DNA of 64,000 nt from Sphingobium sp. AP50. Its GTDB lineage: Bacteria > Pseudomonadota > Alphaproteobacteria > Sphingomonadales > Sphingomonadaceae. Shown here piece by piece: positions 29,251 to 37,166 of the stretch. Made by a program: the position numbers and the translations under genes. The stretch is taken from contig NZ_FNYZ01000009.1 in assembly GCF_900109095.1 (NCBI RefSeq), forward strand, positions 62,001 to 126,000. Reading direction: 5' to 3'. Each line of letters starts with the position of its first letter. Within the stretch, counting starts at the first letter, position 1. Below the pieces are notes generated by a model that was not told the DNA's origin, did no database searches, and worked only from the letters and a program-made list of their open reading frames with translations.

Positions 29251-30494
29251 AACTCGCGCCCGGCACGCCCCTCGAAATTGGCCTGATGCTCGACGAAGGC
29301 GAGGCCGCGGATACCGTGGGCCGTCTCGCGATGGCGGATGGACTGGCGCAGGTCGAATGGTCGACGGCTGTCGTCGATCAGCGGCGGCGGATCGACCCGC
29401 TGCTTTATCCCCCGGAACCCGGTCTCCACGCAGCACGCGGGCGCAATTTTGACGGTCTTCATGGCTTCCTGGCTGACAGCCTGCCCGACGCGTGGGGCCA
29501 GATGCTGATGAAGCGGAGGCTAGAAAAGTTGGGCGTCCGTATCGATACGCTCAGCCCGGTCGAGCGGCTCGCCCTTGTCGGCCGAACAGGGCGCGGCGCG
29601 CTGGTCTATGAACCGGCGACGACCCCGACCGAGGATGTCGGCACGATCGATCTAGACGCGCTGGCCGAGGAGTCGCGTGTGCTGCTGCTCGGCAACGATC
29701 CAGCGCAGATCGACACGCTTGCCCGTCTCGGCGGCGCATCTGGCGGTGCAAGGCCCAAGATCCATCTGGGCATCGCGCCGGACGGGGCGCTGAGTGGTGA
29801 AGGCGACACTGGCCACGAAGACTGGATCGTCAAGTTTCGCGCTACCGTCGACCCCATCGACATCGGCCCGGTTGAAGAGGCCTATGCTCGCATGGCACGC
29901 GCCGCTGGCATCGATATGGCTGCATCCCGGTTGCTCTCGGCGCAGACCGGGCCAGGCTATTTCGCGACGCGCAGGTTCGACCGGCCGGCGCCGGGCCGAC
30001 GCCTCCACATGATTTCGTTGGCCGGTGCGCTGGAAGCCCGCGCCGACATGCCGTCGATCGACTATGACATGTTCCTTCGCGCGACGATGGCGATCACCCG
30101 CCATGCCGCCGACGTAGAGGAAGCCTTCCGCCGCATGGTGTTCAACATCCTTGCGCACAATCGCGATGACCATACGCGCCAGCACAGCTTCCTGCAGGAT
30201 GCGGTCGGCGAGTGGCGCCTCGCTCCGGCTTATGACCTGACCTTCTCCAACGGACCGAGCGGCGAGCATTACCTCGCGGTAGAGGGCGAAGGGCGAGCGC
30301 CGACGCGCGCACAGGTGATGACGCTGGGACGACGGCACGGCCTGTCCGACCGGGCGATTGCGTCGATCATTGACGAAGTACGAGCCTCGCTCAGCGATTG
30401 GCCCCGGATCGCAGCGGAGGCAGGGGCAACGGTGTCGGTCGCCGAGATCGCCGAGCGCCATGCCGAAGTGGCAACCCATTTCGGTGATCGATAA
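29247..30494 (+). CDS. hipA: HipA-family serine/threonine kinase toxin
   Basis: 415 residues. The N-terminal subdomain (about 1-110) is followed by the kinase core: ATP loop LGGASGGARPK, catalytic loop HNRDDHTRQHSF and metal motif LAPAYDLTF. HipA kinases inactivate aminoacyl-tRNA synthetases (GltX in the type case) and cause growth arrest. All visible catalytic motifs are present, so the toxin is probably active. The pair lies in a mobile segment between an IS66 element and a tRNA-like fragment. Confidence 0.9.
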   Translation: MKLAPGTPLEIGLMLDEGEAADTVGRLAMADGLAQVEWSTAVVDQRRRIDPLLYPPEPGLHAARGRNFDGLHGFLADSLPDAWGQMLMKRRLEKLGVRIDTLSPVERLALVGRTGRGALVYEPATTPTEDVGTIDLDALAEESRVLLLGNDPAQIDTLARLGGASGGARPKIHLGIAPDGALSGEGDTGHEDWIVKFRATVDPIDIGPVEEAYARMARAAGIDMAASRLLSAQTGPGYFATRRFDRPAPGRRLHMISLAGALEARADMPSIDYDMFLRATMAITRHAADVEEAFRRMVFNILAHNRDDHTRQHSFLQDAVGEWRLAPAYDLTFSNGPSGEHYLAVEGEGRAPTRAQVMTLGRRHGLSDRAIASIIDEVRASLSDWPRIAAEAGATVSVAEIAERHAEVATHFGDR

Positions 30495-30811
30495 CGCTCC
30501 CCGCCATCGATCATTCTGACCGCAAACCGTGATTTATAGCGGTCCGGGATCGAATAGGGGGTCTGCCGCTGCACACGGTCACCGGAACCCAAACCGGGAC
30601 ACGGTTCGGTGCAGTCGGCGCTGCCCGTTCGGCGCCACCCGCAAGCGCTCGTATTCGCATAACTTATAGCGCGACGCGAGTGTCACCCGCGGGCCATGGC
30701 TGGCCTGTTTCAGGATGACACTTGATCAACGCACACAACCCACACACAAGGGCTTCGCGATCCCGCAAAAACCGCGAATTTCCGTCGGTCGAAGGGGCAG
30801 GTATTTCGGTC
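30495..30811. other. Gene-free stretch after hipA
   Basis: Within about 317 bases I see no convincing gene, strong terminator or repeat. The stretch has mixed composition with short AT-rich patches. It ends at the tRNA-like fragment and is best read as the decayed right edge of the mobile segment. Confidence 0.5.
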
Positions 30812-30833
30812 TCGAATCCTGTCTCCCCGACCA
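30812..30833 (+). other. tRNA 3'-end fragment, candidate attachment site
   Basis: The 22 bases read as the T-loop, T-stem 3' strand, acceptor 3' strand (CTCCCCGA) and CCA of a tRNA. An acceptor of this type pairs with CGGGGAG, as in tRNA-Pro. The matching 5' parts are absent upstream, so this is not a whole tRNA gene. Such 3' fragments are left at island ends by integrases that use tRNA genes as attB. It ends one base before the prepilin peptidase stop codon. Confidence 0.5.
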
Positions 30834-30834
30834 C

Positions 30835-31578
30835 TCACTTCATTAACGACGTAGCGACCAGCCAGGCCGGTATTGCCGCAAGGGCTAGGAATGTTCCCAG
30901 CGGCACGCGTGCGGTACGGTCCTTTGCGCGGCCGATGGCCAGCATGATTCCCAACCCCATCACTGATGCGATCAGCAGCAGGAAGGGCAGCGCATGCCAG
31001 CCGAACCAGGCGCCCAGCGCGCCGAGCAGCTTCGCATCGCCCAACCCCAGCCCCTCGCGCCCGCGCAAGGCTCTATAACCCAGCGCGAGGCCCAGCAGTG
31101 CGCCATAGCCGACCGCTGCTCCAATGACGCGATCCGTCAGCGCAACATCCGTCGCCCACAGGCCGATCGTGAAGCCAAGAAAAGCGAGCGGCAGGGTCAA
31201 GGCATCGGGCAACCAGAAATGGCGCCAGTCCAGCACCGCCAGCGTCAGCAGCAGCCAGCCCAGCAATGCCCAGCCGATCCCGCCCAGATCGGGCCGGAAA
31301 CCGATCGCCAAAGCGCCGATGATCGCGCAGCCCGCCTCCACCCGGCCATGCAGCGGATCGATCGCCGCGCCACAGGTGCGGCAGCGCCCCTTGCTCAGCA
31401 TCGCACTCAGCATCGGGATCAGGTCGCGCGCCGTCAAAGTGCGGCCACAGCCATCGCAGGCGGATCGACCGCGCATCACGCCCCTGCCCTGCGGCCAGCG
31501 CAGGATCAGGGTCGCCAGAAAGCTGCCGAGGATCGCGCCCGCCAGCGCGCCGATCAGCGCCGGAATCGGCTGGATCAC
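30835..31578 (-). CDS. gspO: Prepilin peptidase (type IV leader peptidase)
   Basis: 247 residues. The zinc-type cysteine motifs CDGC and CRTC lie in the N-terminal cytoplasmic domain. The two catalytic aspartates are visible in LDWRHFWLPD and GLGLGDAKL. About seven membrane helices can be traced. It cuts the leader of pseudopilins GspG-K after Gly and N-methylates the new end. It is the last gene of the gsp operon and overlaps gspN (ATGA). Confidence 0.93.
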   Translation of the reverse strand: MIQPIPALIGALAGAILGSFLATLILRWPQGRGVMRGRSACDGCGRTLTARDLIPMLSAMLSKGRCRTCGAAIDPLHGRVEAGCAIIGALAIGFRPDLGGIGWALLGWLLLTLAVLDWRHFWLPDALTLPLAFLGFTIGLWATDVALTDRVIGAAVGYGALLGLALGYRALRGREGLGLGDAKLLGALGAWFGWHALPFLLLIASVMGLGIMLAIGRAKDRTARVPLGTFLALAAIPAWLVATSLMK

Positions 31579-32297
31579 AGCGTCCCTTCGACCTTCAATA
31601 TCTGCGCATTACCGGCCGGCGCGAACCCGGCCTGTCCCAACAGGCTGGCCAGCGAAGCATCAGCGGTTTCGATCCGCATCTCCGCGACATAGCGGCCAGA
31701 GCGCCAGATCCGCAGACTGACCTTCTCCAGCCCCGACTGGCTGACCAGCGGCAGCAGCAGCGCGTCCCCGTCACAGGCTACCGTACCCGAAAGACCCTGG
31801 CTCAGGTTCAATCCCGGAAACTGCCCGGCCATCCGCGCCCGCACCCGCCCTTCGGCATGGCCGCAGCGATCACCGCTGAAATAGGCGCTGACATCCTCCA
31901 GCATCAGGCTGCCCACAGGTAATGGCGCGAAGGTCCGGCCCAGCGGCACCGCGCCGGTCACGTCATCCACGCCAATGCGCCCAAAGCCGACCGTCAAAGC
32001 CCCTTTCACATCGTCGGGCAGCCCCTTGGTCCGGGCGATGTCGAAGCGCGCACGCCCCATCAGCAGTGATATGGGGGACAGGCCCGCCCGCACGCTGCCC
32101 AGCGGCATATTGCCCAGCATCAATTGATCGATCCGCCCGCTCCACACCGTGCCCCGCACTTCCCGTGCCGCAACGCCAATCCGCTCCAGCCCGGCCAGCC
32201 CCAGCGCGACCCGCATCGGCAGGAAGATCAGCAGGCCCAGCAGCAGCGCGACGATCAGCACGATCCGCATCCGCCGTGACAGGATAAGGCCCATCAT
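31575..32297 (-). CDS. gspN: Type II secretion system protein GspN
   Basis: 240 residues. One N-terminal membrane helix (about 10-30) is followed by a periplasmic domain rich in beta structure. The blocks VRGTVWSGRIDQLMLGNMPLG and VACDGDALLLPLVSQSGLEKV are typical of GspN. Its exact role is unsettled and it is missing from some T2SS operons. Both ends overlap neighbours by four bases. Confidence 0.85.
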   Translation of the reverse strand: MMGLILSRRMRIVLIVALLLGLLIFLPMRVALGLAGLERIGVAAREVRGTVWSGRIDQLMLGNMPLGSVRAGLSPISLLMGRARFDIARTKGLPDDVKGALTVGFGRIGVDDVTGAVPLGRTFAPLPVGSLMLEDVSAYFSGDRCGHAEGRVRARMAGQFPGLNLSQGLSGTVACDGDALLLPLVSQSGLEKVSLRIWRSGRYVAEMRIETADASLASLLGQAGFAPAGNAQILKVEGTL

Positions 32298-32782
32298 TGC
32301 CCCTCTCCCCGCACCAGCACGGCCTGCACAGACACGCTGCCCGCCGTCGGCGATGGCCGCGCGCTCATAGTGTCAACCCGCACGCCCTGCGCCTCCAGCC
32401 CGGCCAGCCAGGAGAAGAGCGCGACCGGCCGTACCGATGCGATGGCGATTTCCATCCGGTCATTGCCCTGCGCCTGCGCCCGCTCCAGCGTCAGCCCGGC
32501 CTCGCCCGCGCCCTGCCCGACAAATTGGTCCAGCGGCACGGCCGGACCGGTCGAGGCAGGCGTGCGGGGCAGCGTCTTCAATTGCTTCACTGCCGCGCGC
32601 ACGGCGGCATTGCGATCGGTCGCCTCCAGCAACGTCTCCCGCGCGCCGCGCTGCGCCCGGTCAAGCGGCGCGGCCACGCCGAACCAGAGGAAGGTCGCCG
32701 CCAGCAGCGCGACCATCACCCCCAGCATCCATTGCTCGCGGGCCGATCGCTCGCCCCAATATGCTGCTATCCGTTCCATCAT
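32294..32782 (-). CDS. gspM: Type II secretion system protein GspM
   Basis: 162 residues: a short cytoplasmic N-terminus, a membrane helix at about 19-38 and a periplasmic ferredoxin-like domain with a coiled coil before it. MERIAAYWGERSAREQWMLG is a standard GspM opening. It pairs with GspL in the inner-membrane platform. Confidence 0.87.
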   Translation of the reverse strand: MMERIAAYWGERSAREQWMLGVMVALLAATFLWFGVAAPLDRAQRGARETLLEATDRNAAVRAAVKQLKTLPRTPASTGPAVPLDQFVGQGAGEAGLTLERAQAQGNDRMEIAIASVRPVALFSWLAGLEAQGVRVDTMSARPSPTAGSVSVQAVLVRGEGQ

Positions 32783-33915
32783 GACCGCACCGTTATGTCC
32801 GCCAGCGTCCGCCCGCCCGGATCCTGGGAGGGAGTCGCCGTAATCGTGTAGCCCGCCGCCTGGATCGCCAGCAGGACCATGTTGATGTCTTCCGCCTTGG
32901 CCGCGGCCAGCGTCGCCCGGATCATCCCGTCCGGATCACGCGACAGGCTGGTCAGCGCCACGCCCGGCGCATCCTGCACCGCCGCCAGCAGCCCGGCGAC
33001 GGGCGCGGTAAAGGCGCGTCCACCCGCACCCCGCGCGGCAAGACGCCCCTCCAGTTCCACCTGCGCCTGCGCGGCATCACTGGCACCGGGCAGCACCTGC
33101 TGCGCCAGCGCCACGCTCTCCCGGTCCAGCCGGCTCGCCGCCATATGCTGCTTCACGATGCCGACCAGAACAGCGGCAAGGCAAAGCAACAGGATCAGCC
33201 CGCTCCACAGGATGATGCGCCCCAACGCCTGCTTGTCGACGGCGCGCCGTACCCGCTTGGCAAAATCGCCCTGCCGCAAATCGATCGGCGGCGCATTCAG
33301 CGCAGCGATGGCCCGCCCTTCGATCACGCCCGCCGCGATATCGGCGATCGGTGCGTCGCCGATCAGTGCGGGCAGCGCCATATCGGCCGTCAGCGCCATG
33401 TCCACGCCGCGCAGCACCATCTCGTCGGCGATCCGACCGCGCACGAAACCGCTCTCCGGCTCCGGTAACAGCAAAGGCGCGGGCACGATGATATCCGGGT
33501 CCAGCCCATGATGCTGCGCCCAGAGCAGCCAATGCTGCATGTCGGCGCGACTGGCCACGGCCACGATATGCGGCAGGGCCGGATCGTCATTGGCATCGGT
33601 CGCGGCGAACAACTGGTCGGCCGACAACAGGCTGGCGGTCAGCGCCGTCAGCCGCGCCGCCGCCCGCCCCTGCCGCACCGGCAGGTCGGGATGGGCGATC
33701 CAGTGCAGCGTCACCAGCGCTGCCGGCGGCACCAGCAGCACCCGCGCCTTGTCCGGCAGCGCTGCGATACCACAGGCTGACAGCCAGTTGACGCCCTCGC
33801 CCGACTGCACCAGCGCCCCATCGATCACGCGCATCCAGCGCACCGGCGCCTCGGCCGCTTCGGCCGCTTCGGCCGCTTCGGGCAGCATCAGGATCAGGGC
33901 ATCGCGACTGCTCAT
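32779..33915 (-). CDS. gspL: Type II secretion system protein GspL
   Basis: 378 residues. The cytoplasmic actin-like domain (about 1-225) docks the GspE ATPase. A membrane helix follows at about 233-255, and then a periplasmic ferredoxin-like domain. Near the N-terminus the residues EAAEAAEAAEA are encoded by three copies of a nine-base tandem repeat. Overlaps gspM and gspK by four bases each. Confidence 0.88.
   Translation of the reverse strand: MSSRDALILMLPEAAEAAEAAEAPVRWMRVIDGALVQSGEGVNWLSACGIAALPDKARVLLVPPAALVTLHWIAHPDLPVRQGRAAARLTALTASLLSADQLFAATDANDDPALPHIVAVASRADMQHWLLWAQHHGLDPDIIVPAPLLLPEPESGFVRGRIADEMVLRGVDMALTADMALPALIGDAPIADIAAGVIEGRAIAALNAPPIDLRQGDFAKRVRRAVDKQALGRIILWSGLILLLCLAAVLVGIVKQHMAASRLDRESVALAQQVLPGASDAAQAQVELEGRLAARGAGGRAFTAPVAGLLAAVQDAPGVALTSLSRDPDGMIRATLAAAKAEDINMVLLAIQAAGYTITATPSQDPGGRTLADITVRS
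33852..33878. repeat. Nine-base tandem repeat in gspL
   Basis: Three perfect copies of CGGCCGCTT in a row encode an Ala/Glu repeat at about residues 13-22 of GspL. Copy-number change would add or remove three residues without shifting the frame. Confidence 0.8.
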
Positions 33916-34910
33916 GCCTCACCACCCCAGCTACGCCGCACCAGCCTGGCCGGGCTTTCCCGCGCATCGATCAGCGCGCGCTCCACCAGTTGCGTTCCCC
34001 CGACTTCCACCGACACAGTCACTCCGAAAAATCCCGTCTTCAACTTCACCTGCTCTGCCACCTCGGTCGCGGGCGACAGGCCCGCCAGCGAAGGCAAAGC
34101 CCAGAATTGCACCGTACTGCCGTAGCCGTCCGCCGGTCGCTGCGCCAGCAATTGCCGCGCCCGCGCCACCGACAATTGCCCCGGCAGCAGCATCGCGAAC
34201 AAGGGCGCCTGACCCGGCAGCAGCGTATTGATGTTGATCGGCGACAAATCCGTGACCGGCAAGGTGCATATCCACGGCTTCACCAGATCATAGATGGCGG
34301 GCGTCACCCCAGCCACCGCCCGCAATTCGCTGGGGTCCACCATCATCCGATTGGGCGTGCGATAGGGCCGCGCATATTGGGCATAGCTGTCATCCTCGGC
34401 CCCGCCGGGCTGCGGCACGCTGTCGCTGTCGATCCAGTCGGCCAGCGCGACGGAAACGCCCTGCGCCTGCCGCGTCTGCACGCCCAGCGCTTCCAGCAGA
34501 GCCTGAAACTGCGTCACGCCGATCGGCCGGACCTTCAGCGCCGCCTCGCTCTGTCCGCTGACCACGCTGTTGAGATTGAAGCAATTACCACCATCCGTGA
34601 CCCGCGCGGTGGCCATGCCACCCGGCACCGGCACCGCCTGCGGCGTGCCCAGCCAGTTGCCCGCCAGCGTGATCTTGACCGGATTGCCGGCGGTCAGATC
34701 ACCGATGCGCAGCCGCGCCATCTCCGTCCCGGCGTCGGCATAGGCGCGCGCCTGATCGACCGCGCCGCCATTGCCGGTCATCCGCGTCGCCAGCGCCACC
34801 CGCTCCAGCGCGGTCGCGGCGACCACCGCCATCACCGCCACCAGCAGCAAGACGGTCAGCAGCGCCGCGCCCCGTTCTTTCTCATTGCGGGGATCAGGCA
34901 CCGGTCGCAC
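33912..34910 (-). CDS. gspK: Type II secretion system minor pseudopilin GspK
   Basis: 332 residues. The leader is 14 residues from the GTG at 34910 (another GTG at 34901) with cleavage after Gly in KERG|AALLTVLLLVAVMA. A large periplasmic domain follows, the hallmark of GspK. It caps the pseudopilus tip with GspI and GspJ. It overlaps the gspJ end by 17 bases. Unlike gspG-J, no palindromic repeat lies in its leader. Confidence 0.88.
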   Translation of the reverse strand: MRPVPDPRNEKERGAALLTVLLLVAVMAVVAATALERVALATRMTGNGGAVDQARAYADAGTEMARLRIGDLTAGNPVKITLAGNWLGTPQAVPVPGGMATARVTDGGNCFNLNSVVSGQSEAALKVRPIGVTQFQALLEALGVQTRQAQGVSVALADWIDSDSVPQPGGAEDDSYAQYARPYRTPNRMMVDPSELRAVAGVTPAIYDLVKPWICTLPVTDLSPININTLLPGQAPLFAMLLPGQLSVARARQLLAQRPADGYGSTVQFWALPSLAGLSPATEVAEQVKLKTGFFGVTVSVEVGGTQLVERALIDARESPARLVRRSWGGEA

Positions 34911-35592
34911 CCTCCAGCTTTTCCTGCGGGCCCGGCGCCACCAGAAAGCGCATCGTCACCGGCGGCTCGCCCGTGCGCGTGACGGTCATTTCCACGGCCA
35001 GCGGAATCAGGTCGGGCTGTGACGGCGTCCATTCCTCCTGCCATTTGCCCCGTACATCGCGGAAACGCAGCTTCACCGCCTCGACATTGTCCAGCAGCGC
35101 CGCCGGATCATCGCCTGCCGCCCCATCCAGTTCGGCATAGGTCCGCCGTTCCAGCCGCCCCTGCCGCACCCAATATTCGACCTTTTGCAGCGATGGCCGC
35201 GGCAAATCGCCCAGATTGTCCCAGCCGCCCCGCACGAACTGCATCACCGGCTGGCCTTCGCCATCGTCATGCGCCCAGAAGGCCGGCGCATTGGTGCCGG
35301 CCTCGGTCCGCGTGATGCGCGGCACCGCCTGCCCCAGATCGCCCGCCAATGCTCCGCCCGCCCGCTGCACCGCCGCCAGATCATCCAGCCGCGCCTTGAT
35401 CTGCGCCTGCGCGGAAACGCTGTTGCCCAGCAGCAGGACGCCCGCAGCCGCCAGCATTGCGAAGATCATAAGCGCGACGAGCAGTTCTATGAGTGTAAAA
35501 CCTTGCTCGGTGGGACGACCTTCGCCTCTTTCAACCCCCTCCCCTTCAGGGGAGGGGGTTGGAGGTTTCACTTTGGTCAGGCGGACCATCAT
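34894..35592 (-). CDS. gspJ: Type II secretion system minor pseudopilin GspJ
   Basis: 232 residues from the ATG at 35592, which overlaps the gspI stop (ATGA). The cleavage site is EQG|FTLIELLVALMIFA. The leader is 31 residues long, and about ten of them (PTPSPEGEGV) are coded by a palindromic repeat. No start codon lies in frame between the repeat and the cleavage site. The mature part has normal GspJ length. Confidence 0.88.
   Translation of the reverse strand: MMVRLTKVKPPTPSPEGEGVERGEGRPTEQGFTLIELLVALMIFAMLAAAGVLLLGNSVSAQAQIKARLDDLAAVQRAGGALAGDLGQAVPRITRTEAGTNAPAFWAHDDGEGQPVMQFVRGGWDNLGDLPRPSLQKVEYWVRQGRLERRTYAELDGAAGDDPAALLDNVEAVKLRFRDVRGKWQEEWTPSQPDLIPLAVEMTVTRTGEPPVTMRFLVAPGPQEKLEGATGA
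35533..35560. repeat. Palindromic repeat in the gspJ leader
   Basis: A perfect 13-base inverted repeat AACCCCCTCCCCT/AGGGGAGGGGGTT with a two-base loop. It is a different family from the repeats in gspG-I and is read in frame as part of the GspJ leader. Confidence 0.9.
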
Positions 35593-36071
35593 TCCACCAC
35601 CCGCATGAAACTCAGCACCACTGGCGACGCGCCCGGCTGACCGTCAACGGTCAGATCGACCTGCAACAGGCGCTTGTCCTCCATCGCCTTGACGCTGCGG
35701 CTCCAGTGCCAGCGCCGCCCGCCATTTTCGACGTCGCCATCCTCCTGTCCGACCGAAGGGGCCACAGGATCGCTCTGCACCTCAACCATCAGGTTCCGCG
35801 CCACGATCTGGCCCAGCGCCTTGCTGTCGAGATCGGCCGCAGTCCGCAACGTCACCCCCTGCAACCGCATCAGCGCCAACGCGGCCAGACTGAACACCGC
35901 CAGAGCGACCAGCATTTCGAGAAGCGTGAAGCCCTGTTGGGCGGAACGATCAAAAGGCCTGAAGCCGCGCTCGTTGGCACCACACCGTGCTCCTGCGAAA
36001 GCAGGAGCCCAGGGCCTCCAGGTCCGGCGCACGCCACCCTGGGTTCCTGCTTCCGCAGGAACACGGAACAT
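35589..36071 (-). CDS. gspI: Type II secretion system minor pseudopilin GspI
   Basis: 160 residues from the ATG at 36071, four bases after the gspH stop (TAAGGTCATG). The cleavage site AQQG|FTLLEMLVALAVFS is canonical, but the leader is 47 residues. It contains VPAEAGTQGG and PWAPAFAGAR, both coded by the palindromic repeat at 35985-36066. No ATG, GTG or TTG lies in frame between the repeat and the cleavage site, so the repeat must be translated. The mature protein is of normal GspI size. Confidence 0.88.
   Translation of the reverse strand: MFRVPAEAGTQGGVRRTWRPWAPAFAGARCGANERGFRPFDRSAQQGFTLLEMLVALAVFSLAALALMRLQGVTLRTAADLDSKALGQIVARNLMVEVQSDPVAPSVGQEDGDVENGGRRWHWSRSVKAMEDKRLLQVDLTVDGQPGASPVVLSFMRVVE
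35985..36066. repeat. Palindromic repeat, family B, in the gspI leader
   Basis: Two 30-base half-units, each with its own dyad (TCCTGC...GCAGGA), lie head to head: CCGTGCTCCTGCGAAAGCAG... at 35985-36014 and the related reverse unit at 36037-36066. The same family occurs at 36523-36602 and 37043-37125. Confidence 0.9.
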
Positions 36072-36075
36072 GACC

Positions 36076-36516
36076 TTACCCACCGACCATGACCTTCCCC
36101 GCCATGTCGACGGTCACGGACACCCGCTCGCCTTCGCGCGCCAGGGTCACGGTCAGCGGATCGGTCGGCAAGCCAGTGCCGTCAAAGGCGATCTGCTGGC
36201 GGCCATCCTTGCCCACCAGCGCGCGGGTGCCATTCTTCCAGTTGGCGGTAACGAAGGGCTTGTCCTCGATCGGCGCCCATTGCTCGCCCTCGCGACGCTG
36301 GAAACCATAGCCCGAAGCCGACACCCACAGGCCCATCGGCCGTGCGGTGACGACCGCTTCGTCGCGCGCGGCGGCCACGCGCGCGGCAAAGCGATCGGCA
36401 TCCTCCACCACCCGACCACGTGGATCGGGGATGGCCAGAACGACGGCAGCCGAAATGAAGCCGATGATCGTCAGCACGACCATCAGCTCAAGGAGGGTAA
36501 ATCCGCCCTGCCCCAC
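36076..36516 (-). CDS. gspH: Type II secretion system minor pseudopilin GspH
   Basis: 146 residues if the GTG at 36516 is used, giving a five-residue leader MGQGG|FTLLELMVVL; AGGAG from the adjacent repeat lies 11 bases upstream and could serve as ribosome site. The other option is the ATG at 36630, which overlaps gspG by 29 bases and reads through the repeat to give a 43-residue leader. The second option would match the pattern of gspG and gspI. The mature part carries the expected GspH features. Start uncertain, gene certain. Confidence 0.82.
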   Translation of the reverse strand: MGQGGFTLLELMVVLTIIGFISAAVVLAIPDPRGRVVEDADRFAARVAAARDEAVVTARPMGLWVSASGYGFQRREGEQWAPIEDKPFVTANWKNGTRALVGKDGRQQIAFDGTGLPTDPLTVTLAREGERVSVTVDMAGKVMVGG

Positions 36517-36522
36517 AGGATG

Positions 36523-36602
36523 CCGTGCTCCTGCGAAGACAGGAACACAGGGTTCCGAACGCTGTGCGTGCGGCCCTGGGCTCCGGCTTGCGCCGGAGCA
36601 CT
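36523..36602. repeat. Palindromic repeat, family B, between gspG and gspH
   Basis: Two related half-units (36523-36552 with TCCTGCGAAGACAGGA, and 36574-36602 with CTCCGGCTTGCGCCGGAG) lie head to head. The unit starts at the last codons of gspG and ends seven bases before the gspH GTG. Confidence 0.85.
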
Positions 36603-37156
36603 CACATTTCGCTGGAATAAATGTCCGCATTCTCATTCTCGCCACCCGGCTGGCCATCGGCGCCCAGCGAGCTGATGTCGAACGCGCCCTTGCGCCCCGG
36701 CACGGTGTAGACATAGGCGCGGCCCCACGGGTCCTGCGGCAGCTTCTTGATATAGCCGCCCCGGCGATAGCGCTGCGGCTGCGCCAGCGACGCGGGCGGA
36801 TTGAGCAGCGCCTGCAACCCGTCCGACCCGGCCGGATAGGTCAGGTTATCGAGCCGATATTGCTCCAGCGCCTGTTCGATCGTGGAAATATCGGCCTTCG
36901 CCTTCTCGATCCGGGCGGTGTCGGTCGCGGGAATGACGTTGATCGCCACGATCGTCGCCAGCAGGCCGATGATCACGATCACGACCATCAGTTCGACCAG
37001 CGTGAAACCATTTTCGGCAGAACGTCTAACATCAGCATCTGAACGTGCTCCTGTGAAAACAGGAGCCCAGGATTCTTGATGCTGCGCCCCAGACTCTGGG
37101 CTCCTGCTTCCGCAGGAGCTCTGCACTGAACAGCGGTGAACGAAAAGATTCTTCAT
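36602..37156 (-). CDS. gspG: Type II secretion system major pseudopilin GspG
   Basis: 184 residues from the ATG at 37156, which has AAGGAG five bases upstream, the best ribosome site in the operon. Cleavage at AENG|FTLVELMVVIVIIGLLA leaves a mature protein of 134 residues, the normal GspG size, with the calcium-loop region near the C-terminus. The leader is 50 residues instead of 6-10 and contains SWAPVFTGAR coded by repeat family B. There is no in-frame start after the repeat. Confidence 0.93.
   Translation of the reverse strand: MKNLFVHRCSVQSSCGSRSPESGAQHQESWAPVFTGARSDADVRRSAENGFTLVELMVVIVIIGLLATIVAINVIPATDTARIEKAKADISTIEQALEQYRLDNLTYPAGSDGLQALLNPPASLAQPQRYRRGGYIKKLPQDPWGRAYVYTVPGRKGAFDISSLGADGQPGGENENADIYSSEM
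37043..37125. repeat. Palindromic repeat, family B, in the gspG leader
   Basis: Half-units CGTGCTCCTGTGAAAACAGG... and, in reverse, CTCTGGGCTCCTGCTTCCGC... each contain an own dyad. The unit is read in frame as residues about 11-38 of the GspG precursor. Confidence 0.88.
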
Positions 37157-37166
37157 ATGCACTCCT

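Noticed and set aside
30740..30833. A complete tRNA gene ending at 30833
   Set aside because: Only the T-loop to CCA part fits. The T-stem 5' strand, anticodon arm and the 5' CGGGGAG acceptor strand are absent upstream.
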